Shown here one piece after another: positions 1 to 4,402 of a stretch of 5,097 nucleotides of DNA. Position 1 is the stretch's first letter. Every line of letters starts with the position of its first letter. Below the pieces are notes generated by a model, which was not told the DNA's origin, ran no database searches, and saw nothing but the letters and a program-made list of their open reading frames with translations. The translations under genes and the position numbers were made by a program. The DNA comes from Faecalibacterium prausnitzii (GTDB lineage Bacteria; Bacillota; Clostridia; Oscillospirales; Ruminococcaceae), in NCBI GenBank assembly GCA_002313795.1, contig DCCL01000246.1, forward strand, positions 1 through 5,097, in the 5' to 3' direction.

Positions 1-2
1 AC

Positions 3-125
3 CTGCGCAAGCCCATCTACCGCAAGCTGGCTGCTTACGGCCACATGGGCCGCGAGGATCTGGGCGTGAAGTGGGAGAACACCGACCGCGTGGATGAGCT
101 GAAGGCTGCTGTCGCTGCCCTGTGA
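3..125 (+). CDS. metK: S-adenosylmethionine synthetase, C-terminal end (partial)
   Basis: This is the last 40 codons of a gene whose start lies left of the window. The reading frame gives [19 protein letters not shown], then [12 protein letters not shown] and a TGA stop at 123-125. The run YGHxGRxD followed by W-E-x-T-D is the typical C-terminus of MetK, which makes S-adenosylmethionine from methionine and ATP in the cytosol. None of the catalytic loops fall inside the window, so the call rests on the tail alone, but this tail is well conserved and distinctive. An intrinsic terminator begins about 30 nt after the stop, so metK is the last gene of its transcript and is probably not co-transcribed with prs downstream. 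Confidence 0.88.
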   Translation: MRKPIYRKLAAYGHMGREDLGVKWENTDRVDELKAAVAAL

Positions 126-157
126 GCATCTGAGAAAGCGAAAGAATGACTATCTGA

Positions 158-208
158 CCGGAGATTGTATGGTTTTTGTAAAAATCACATAGTCTCCGGC
201 CTTTTTTC
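158..208 (+). terminator. Intrinsic terminator of metK
   Basis: The left arm at 158-171 starts CCGGAGA and pairs with the right arm at 186-199, which ends TCTCCGG. Seven Watson-Crick pairs at the base continue through G-U wobbles and one mismatch, with a T-rich/A-rich loop. After CC at 200-201 comes a run of six T (202-207). This is a classic Rho-independent terminator directly after metK. Confidence 0.9.
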
Positions 209-267
209 TAAAAAGAGATGTGCAAGGCGCAGAAATTGCAGCTTGTATGCATCTTTGTAGTGTCGAA

Positions 268-288
268 ATCACGAAAATGTGATAGAAT
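268..288 (+). promoter_or_regulatory. prs promoter (extended -10) overlapping a dyad
   Basis: TAGAAT at 283-288 is a five-of-six match to the -10 consensus. It is preceded by TG at 280-281 and one base, the extended -10 form. The -35 position (TGTCGA around 261-266) is poor, consistent with reliance on the extended -10. A perfect inverted repeat, ATCAC (268-272), six bases, GTGAT (279-283), covers the TG and the first base of the -10, so a bound dimer could block the promoter. Transcription would begin near 295. The promoter is well supported by position between the metK terminator and prs; the operator role is inference. Confidence 0.6.
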
Positions 289-316
289 AAAGATGGATAT
301 GCACTTCAATGTCTGA

Positions 317-336
317 TTTTATCAACCCTGATAAAA
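317..336 (+). promoter_or_regulatory. Perfect leader hairpin before the prs ribosome binding site
   Basis: TTTTATCA (317-324) and TGATAAAA (329-336) are exact reverse complements around the tetraloop ACCC. The hairpin lies inside the predicted 5' untranslated region and ends eight bases before the Shine-Dalgarno sequence AAGGAG (345-350). It has no T-run after it, so it is not a terminator. It may stabilise the messenger RNA or be a binding site; no known riboswitch class is recognised. Confidence 0.55.
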
Positions 337-358
337 GGAACTTTAAGGAGCTGTAATT

Positions 359-1498
359 ATGTCTGTCATTACCCCTAAGGATTGTTTCCATCAGCCGAAG
401 GTCGCCGACCTCCGCCTCATCGCCTGCCCGGGTGCCGAGGAGCTGACCGGCCTCATTGATAAGCATCTGGTGCGCTGGGCTGCTGAGGCCGGTATCCAGA
501 AGGATACCTTCATCATCGGCAGCGACTGCCCCCGCTTCCAGAGCGGCGATGCAAAGGGCCTGGTCAAGGAGTCCGTGCGCGGCGACGATATCTTCATCGT
601 CGTTGACCCCGGCAACTACAGCGTGACTTACAAGCTGTTCAACTATGAGAACCACCTCTCCCCGGATGACCACTTCGCCAACCTGAAGCGTCTCATTCAG
701 GCTGTGGCCGGCAAGGCACACCGCGTGTCTGTCATCATGCCCAGCCTGTACGGCGGCCGTCAGCACCGCCGCGTCTCCCGCGAGAGCCTGGACTGTGCTG
801 TGGCTCTGCAGGAGCTGCAGACCATGGGCGTCAAGAACATCATCACCTTTGATGCACATGACCCCCGCCTGATGAATGCAGTGCCCCTGATGAGCTTCGA
901 TAATGCGATGCCTACCTATCAGGTGCTGAAGAACCTGCTCAAGAAGAACCCTGAGATCAGCTTCGACAAGGACAAGTTCATCGTGGTCAGCCCCGACGAG
1001 GGCGCTATGAGCCGCAATATGTACTTCTCCAGCGTGCTGGGCTGCAACCTGGGTATGTTCTACAAGCGCCGCGACTATACTCGCGTGGTCAATGGCCGCA
1101 ACCCCATCGTGGCACATGAGTACCTGGGCGATTCCGTCGAGGGCAAGACCGTCTTCGTGGCCGATGATATCATCGCTTCCGGTGAGAGCATGCTGGAAGT
1201 CGCCACCAGCCTGAAGGAGCGCGGCGCAAAGCGCATCATCGCAAACGCCACCTTCCCCCTCTTCACCAGCGGTCTGGAAAAGTTCGACAAGGCTGTGTCC
1301 GACGGCATTCTGGACTACGTCACCGGTACCAACCTGACCTACCGTATGCCTGAGCTGCTGAAGCGCGACTGGTATGTGGACGTGGATGTTTCCAAGTATG
1401 CTGCCTACTTCGTAGTAGCTCTGAACCACGATATGTCCGTTTCCAGCATCATCGACCCCATCAAGAAGATCGAGGCTCTGCTGGCAAGCCGCAAGTAA
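359..1498 (+). CDS. prs: Ribose-phosphate pyrophosphokinase (PRPP synthetase), long divergent type
   Basis: The 379-residue product is expected to transfer pyrophosphate from ATP to ribose 5-phosphate, making PRPP for purine, pyrimidine, histidine, tryptophan and NAD synthesis. Visible family landmarks are ESVRGDDIFIVVD (71-83), the flexible-loop region YGGRQHRRVSRES (131-143), FDAHD with His167 (164-168), VVSPDEGAMSR (209-219), KRRD (236-239) and the PRPP-binding loop VADDIIASGES (267-277). It is about 60 residues longer than the classical enzyme of about 315, with extra sequence around 84-110 and at the C-terminus. The PRPP loop keeps the Asp pair (269-270) but has Ala273 where VDDMIDTGGT has Asp. 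The ATG at 359 is chosen because AAGGAG (345-350) sits eight bases upstream. Terminators on both sides mark it as a single-gene transcript. The family call is firm; the biochemical differences from classical Prs are inference. Confidence 0.93.
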   Translation: MSVITPKDCFHQPKVADLRLIACPGAEELTGLIDKHLVRWAAEAGIQKDTFIIGSDCPRFQSGDAKGLVKESVRGDDIFIVVDPGNYSVTYKLFNYENHLSPDDHFANLKRLIQAVAGKAHRVSVIMPSLYGGRQHRRVSRESLDCAVALQELQTMGVKNIITFDAHDPRLMNAVPLMSFDNAMPTYQVLKNLLKKNPEISFDKDKFIVVSPDEGAMSRNMYFSSVLGCNLGMFYKRRDYTRVVNGRNPIVAHEYLGDSVEGKTVFVADDIIASGESMLEVATSLKERGAKRIIANATFPLFTSGLEKFDKAVSDGILDYVTGTNLTYRMPELLKRDWYVDVDVSKYAAYFVVALNHDMSVSSIIDPIKKIEALLASRK

Positions 1499-1529
1499 TG
1501 ACAGACATTTCCTGATATCCTGACCAAAC

Positions 1530-1575
1530 AAAAAGCACTCGCAATGCCGTAACAGGCGCTGCGAGTGCTTTTTTT
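1530..1575. terminator. Bidirectional terminator between convergent prs and the HPt gene
   Basis: GCACTCGCA (1535-1543) pairs exactly with TGCGAGTGC (1560-1568), with a small inner GCC/GGC stem in the loop. Five A precede the stem (1530-1534) and seven T follow it (1569-1575). The stem is therefore followed by a T-run on either strand. It can end prs transcription from the left and the minus-strand operon, whose last stop codon is at 1585-1587, from the right. Confidence 0.92.
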
Positions 1576-1584
1576 GTCTGTGAT

Positions 1585-1932
1585 TCAGTCGAGTTTTTTC
1601 AGGGTCTCCACGACGCGCTGATACTCTTTTTCCACCGGGGGGAACAGCTCGTCGGAGCCCTCAAGGCTGCCGTCACGCAGGGCCTCGGTGAGGGCGCTGG
1701 CCGGTTTGTAGAGGGCATCAAAGCCAAGATTCTGGCAGACGCCTTTCAGCGTGTGGGCGGCGCGGAACGCGGTCTGGGCGTCCTTTTCTTCCAGCGCCTT
1801 TTTCAGGTTGGGAAAGCTGTCGTCCTGCAGGAATTTCAGTGCAAAGCGCTTCACGAAGTCTGCGCTGGGCAGACGCTCCATAACACCTTTGTAATCGCCG
1901 CCGATGGCAGCATATGCTTGTTCTAACGTCAT
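1585..1932 (-). CDS. Stand-alone HPt (histidine phosphotransfer) protein
   Basis: The 115-residue product is a single HPt domain, a four-helix bundle that passes a phosphoryl group between receiver domains. The signature AAHTLKGVCQNLGF (58-71) contains the phosphoacceptor His60 and the conserved Lys63-Gly64. The length is typical of a free HPt protein, and no membrane segment or second domain is visible. The start is fixed by GAGGTG (plus-strand 1939-1944), six bases upstream. That ribosome binding site overlaps the stop codon of the preceding c-di-GMP gene (1943-1945), and only 10 nt separate the genes, so translational coupling is likely. The obvious partner is the receiver domain of that upstream protein. 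The histidine kinase feeding the relay is not in the window. The family call is strong; the partner is inferred from context. Confidence 0.9.
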   Translation of the reverse strand: MTLEQAYAAIGGDYKGVMERLPSADFVKRFALKFLQDDSFPNLKKALEEKDAQTAFRAAHTLKGVCQNLGFDALYKPASALTEALRDGSLEGSDELFPPVEKEYQRVVETLKKLD

Positions 1933-1942
1933 TTCTTACACC

Positions 1943-3865
1943 TCACCCAAGATCATTTTCGCGGAATGGAAATTTATTTTTCGGGGGGGGGGCAGGGATG
2001 TCATCTTCTGTCTCTCCCGCAAGACGGTTCCCGGATTCTTTCAGGCAGTTCAGCAGCAGGGGATTGAACCCGCCGTACTTCCCGGCTTCCAGCTCTGCGA
2101 TGGCTTCTGCATGGGACAGGAGCTTGTGCTTGTCGCCCTTTCCGGTCAGGCCGTCGTAGGCGTCGGCCAGTGCCACTACCTGGGCCGCGATGGGGATGTC
2201 ATCGCCCTTCAGATGGTCGGGGTAGCCGGTGCCGTCGTATCGCTCGTGGTGCCAGCGGCAGATCTGGATGGCAACCTTCACCAGAGGCTCGTCCCGGTAC
2301 TGGGTCAGGTTCTCCAGCATCTGGGCACCCAGAATGGGGTGGGTGTGAAGGATGGTTTCCTGCTGCGGGGAGAGCGGCTCTTTCTGATTGAGGATGCTGT
2401 CATCGATGCCCATCTTGCCGATATCGTGGAGGGCCGAGGCCGTGGTGATGAGATACCGGTCGGAATTGGTGAGCCCGTAACTGTCGGTCTTCTGACAGAG
2501 CCGTTCCAGCAGGATGCTGGTGATGCGCTGCACCCGCTGGATGTGGTGGCTGCTCTCGCTGTTGTGGATCTCCGTCACCTGACTGAGCACACCGATCATG
2601 ATCTGGTCGTTTTTCTCCCGGTCGTAGAACTGCTGGGAGACCATGGCGCTGAGCCGCCGCTGCCGGGCATAGAGCCGGGACACGTTGGAGACCCGTCGGT
2701 GGACGACCCGGGCGTCAAAGGGGCGGCTGATGTAGTCCGATGCGCCCAATTCGTAGGCGCGGCGGACGGCAAGGCTGGAATCCTCGCTGGATATCATCAC
2801 CACGGGGATGTCTTCCAGCATGCCCTGTTCGGCCATCCGGGAGAGCACCTCGAAACCATCCATGTCAGGCATGATGATATCAAGAAGGACGATGGAGATG
2901 TCGATGCCCCAGGTGTCCAGAATTTCAAGGGCTTTGGGGCCGTCGGCTGCTTCCAGTACCTCGAAGTCGTCCGAGAGGATCTCGCTGAGGATATCCCGGT
3001 TCATGGGGGAATCATCCACGATGAGCACCATGGGGCGGCGGGCGTTGTCGGAGCGGACGGCATCGGGGGCGATGTCCTCCGTGACGACACAGTTCTTGCA
3101 CCGCTTGGCCAGATACATCCGCTTATCCGCGATGAGCACTGCATCCCGGATGGGAATGCCGGTGGACATGACGCCGCCGATGCTGGCGGAGACCCGCAGC
3201 TTGTTGAACTCGGGCAGATGGGCGGCGAAAAGACGCTTGTTGATGTATTTGAGCTTCCGCACGAAGTCCTCCGCCGAGATGCCCGGCAGGATGAGCAGCA
3301 GCTCGTCGCCGCCGTACCGCACCAGCATGTCGGAGGTGCGGATGCTCCGGTGGATGATGGAGGTGATGAACCGGAGGGCTGAGTCACCAGCCGAGTGGCC
3401 GAAGGTGTCGTTGCAGAGCTTGAAGTCGTCCAGGTCGATCATGGCGACGCCCGCATTGAGATACCGGTTCTTCAGGTCTTCCTCATAAAAACGGCGGTTG
3501 TAGGCTCCGGTGAGGGCGTCGATGTAGAGGAGGTCGTTGGAACGGTCGTGCGGGTGCACATCGGGGTCCATGGGGAGGATGAGCTCCATCACCATGGGCT
3601 TGCCGTCCACCAGCAGGTAACGGGCCGTCACCTGATACAGGCTGCCGTCCAGCAGCTCCAGCTTGGAACACTGACATTTGCCGTCCAGCGCCTCCCGGCC
3701 CACACAGCGGGTGCAGGGATGGGCGTTTTTCCAGGGCGGGTAGCAGGGCTGTTCGCTGAGGGTGGTCTCGTCCAGCAGGCGGACCGTCTTGTAGATCCTG
3801 CGAAGACAGGCCATCTCCTGCTCGGCCTGTTGCCTTGTCATCGAATTATCGGAAAGTTCGGACAT
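1943..3865 (-). CDS. Cyclic-di-GMP protein: Cys-rich PAS-like, GGDEF, receiver, HD-GYP
   Basis: This 640-residue cytosolic-looking protein (no membrane segment seen) joins antagonistic c-di-GMP modules. Residues 1-110 contain a cysteine cluster (Cys41, Cys51, Cys54, Cys64, Cys66) in a PAS-like sensor context. The GGDEF domain (about 112-262) starts DALTGAYNRRF, has metal-site Asp144, the signature RYGGDEL (183-189; Leu replaces the usual Phe) and an intact inhibitory I-site RxxD (Arg176, Asp179) at the standard five-residue spacing. The receiver (about 278-395) has Asp284-Asp285, phosphoacceptor Asp329 and Ser359, but Arg381 where Lys is nearly invariant. The HD-GYP domain (about 415-610) has His441, HDIGK (480-484), His509, HHERYDGTGYP (539-549) and Asp568, so the c-di-GMP hydrolase metal ligands look complete. 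A Pro-rich tail follows, encoded over a ten-C run. AGGAG at plus-strand 3874-3878, eight bases upstream, supports the start. It is first gene of an operon with the HPt gene. Net enzyme direction cannot be told from sequence. Confidence 0.93.
   Translation of the reverse strand: MSELSDNSMTRQQAEQEMACLRRIYKTVRLLDETTLSEQPCYPPWKNAHPCTRCVGREALDGKCQCSKLELLDGSLYQVTARYLLVDGKPMVMELILPMDPDVHPHDRSNDLLYIDALTGAYNRRFYEEDLKNRYLNAGVAMIDLDDFKLCNDTFGHSAGDSALRFITSIIHRSIRTSDMLVRYGGDELLLILPGISAEDFVRKLKYINKRLFAAHLPEFNKLRVSASIGGVMSTGIPIRDAVLIADKRMYLAKRCKNCVVTEDIAPDAVRSDNARRPMVLIVDDSPMNRDILSEILSDDFEVLEAADGPKALEILDTWGIDISIVLLDIIMPDMDGFEVLSRMAEQGMLEDIPVVMISSEDSSLAVRRAYELGASDYISRPFDARVVHRRVSNVSRLYARQRRLSAMVSQQFYDREKNDQIMIGVLSQVTEIHNSESSHHIQRVQRITSILLERLCQKTDSYGLTNSDRYLITTASALHDIGKMGIDDSILNQKEPLSPQQETILHTHPILGAQMLENLTQYRDEPLVKVAIQICRWHHERYDGTGYPDHLKGDDIPIAAQVVALADAYDGLTGKGDKHKLLSHAEAIAELEAGKYGGFNPLLLNCLKESGNRLAGETEDDIPAPPPKNKFPFRENDLG
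1983..1992 (-). repeat. Homopolymer of ten C (coding strand) in the c-di-GMP gene tail
   Basis: Ten consecutive G on the plus strand read as ten C in the gene and encode the end of the Ala-Pro-Pro-Pro tail around residues 625-628. Reading by hand, one extra C ends the protein almost at once (Pro-Pro-Pro-Glu-Lys, stop). One C fewer continues through a different tail to TAA at 1936-1938, in the same frame as the HPt start and just three bases before it. Such runs are prone to slippage in replication, transcription or sequencing. Confidence 0.85.
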
Positions 3866-3907
3866 GATCGTCGCTCCTGTGATACCAGAGATTGTGGCGG
3901 AAACGAA

Positions 3908-3923
3908 CGCAGGAGGTCCTGCG
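3908..3923 (-). promoter_or_regulatory. Leader hairpin carrying an anti-Shine-Dalgarno sequence
   Basis: In the minus-strand transcript, CGCAGG and CCTGCG form a six-pair stem around the loop ACCT. The same stretch contains ACCTCCT, the anti-Shine-Dalgarno heptamer. Its CTCCTG (plus-strand 3910-3915) is exactly complementary to CAGGAG, which contains the gene's ribosome binding site (plus-strand 3874-3879). The local hairpin and pairing to the ribosome binding site exclude one another, which is the layout of a simple translational switch. The complementarity is direct observation; the switch is inference. Confidence 0.4.
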
Positions 3924-3967
3924 GGGCCGGCTGCGACAGATACTTTTTATCTTATGATCTGATTCTT

Positions 3968-4014
3968 ATTATAAGTCATTTAATATATTACCACATTCTG
4001 GGTAAACCCGTCAA
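3968..4014 (-). promoter_or_regulatory. Promoter region of the c-di-GMP/HPt operon (two candidate -10 boxes)
   Basis: Candidate P1 has -35 TTGACG (plus-strand 4009-4014), an 18-base spacer and -10 TAATAT (3985-3990) preceded by TGG, an extended -10. Candidate P2 has a perfect TATAAT (3968-3973) but no good -35 at the normal distance. Transcription would start near 3978 or 3961, giving a leader of roughly 95-115 nt. A small palindrome GGGT-AA-ACCC (4000-4009) fills part of the P1 spacer and could be an operator half-site. The position directly upstream of the gene, in AT-rich DNA, supports a promoter here; which box is used is undecided. Confidence 0.6.
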
Positions 4015-4023
4015 TGTGTGAGA

Positions 4024-4294
4024 AAGATTTTCCCGAAGAAGCGCCTTTCATGCGGGAATTTCCGGGAAAAACAGATTTTTGGAGCAGGCTGATAAAATTG
4101 TTGCATGAAAGGACGAATGCTGTCGAAAACTTTGTGACTGTTTCCACAGAAATTCCTCACAGAGACAATAATTTTGTACACTCGTTGCACGAACATGAAA
4201 AATTGTGCTGCCTGACAAAAAGATTTTGGGATACAACAGAAGGTATTGTTAAACACGCACAAAAACCAATAAAGAATCTTGGTGAATTGTCCCA
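4024..4294. other. AT-richer intergenic stretch without a convincing gene
   Basis: By hand count this stretch is about 40% GC, well below the flanking genes. It separates the divergent promoters. An open frame of 102 codons on the plus strand (4014-4322) and one of 94 codons on the minus strand (4011-4295) both cross it. Neither has a ribosome binding site, a recognisable domain or the codon style of the neighbours. The plus frame runs through the -35 and -10 of the mglB-like gene, and the minus frame ends beyond the start of P1. No tRNA, riboswitch or repeat array is recognised. It may be a decayed gene or spacer DNA. Confidence 0.45.
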
Positions 4295-4323
4295 TTGCGA
4301 AGCGTTCCGGAGACGGTTATAAT
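4295..4323 (+). promoter_or_regulatory. Promoter of the mglB-like gene
   Basis: TTGCGA (4295-4300; four of six -35 matches), an exact 17-base spacer and a perfect TATAAT (4318-4323) form the best vegetative promoter in the window. Transcription would start near 4330, giving a leader of about 73 nt. The spacer contains AAGCGTT, the core shape of a CcpA cre site, but the outer bases do not match, so catabolite control through it is not claimed. Confidence 0.8.
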
Positions 4324-4334
4324 ACAAACAGAAA

Positions 4335-4383
4335 CCGCGAGACGCGCTGAGAGTGCGCTCCGCGAGATGCTTGTGATAAGCGT
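4335..4383 (+). promoter_or_regulatory. Two tandem leader hairpins before the mglB-like gene
   Basis: Hairpin 1 pairs CGCG (4336-4339) with CGCG (4361-4364) and CGCGC (4343-4347) with GTGCG (4353-4357), with a three-by-three internal loop and loop TGAGA. Hairpin 2 pairs 4367-4372 with 4378-4383 around GTGAT. A direct repeat of 11 bases with one mismatch, CCGCGAGAyGC, lies at 4335-4345 and 4360-4370. The ribosome binding site at 4388-4393 is left free. No T-run follows, so these are not terminators. They may protect the mRNA 5' end or mediate control; no known riboswitch class fits. Confidence 0.45.
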
Positions 4384-4402
4384 AATGAAGGAGAACAAGA
4401 TT

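Noticed and set aside
269..1531. 420-codon open frame on the minus strand across prs
   Set aside because: It is the mirror of a clearly recognised gene, lacks a recognisable domain, and runs across the prs promoter and terminator. Biased codon use in GC-rich genes commonly leaves such open frames.
1930..1992. In-frame fusion of the c-di-GMP protein with the HPt protein through loss of one C
   Set aside because: Loss of one C does bring the frames together, but TAA at 1936-1938 stops the reading before the HPt ATG, so no fused protein is made.
1904..3382. 492-codon open frame on the plus strand, and a 226-codon one at 2808-3488
   Set aside because: Both lie antisense to the c-di-GMP gene, whose four domains are identified. 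The translations are low-complexity and show no known motif.
3866..4014. Cyclic-di-GMP riboswitch in the leader of the c-di-GMP operon
   Set aside because: A feedback riboswitch would make sense here, so both classes were looked for. The conserved GEMM core and tetraloop-receptor sequences are not present.
3395..4021. 208-codon open frame on the plus strand
   Set aside because: It is antisense to the start of the c-di-GMP gene and to its leader and promoter, and has no domain or supporting ribosome binding site.
4297..4310. CcpA cre site in the mglB-like promoter
   Set aside because: Only the central AAGCGTT fits. The outer TG and CA bases are absent, so the match is too weak to claim.
4347..4393. 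Possible TPP riboswitch (CTGAGA at 4347-4352 and GCGTA at 4380-4384)
   Set aside because: The leader is about 73 nt, too short for the fold, lacks the GGGGUGC arm and the pyrimidine-binding arm, and precedes a sugar-binding protein rather than a thiamine gene.
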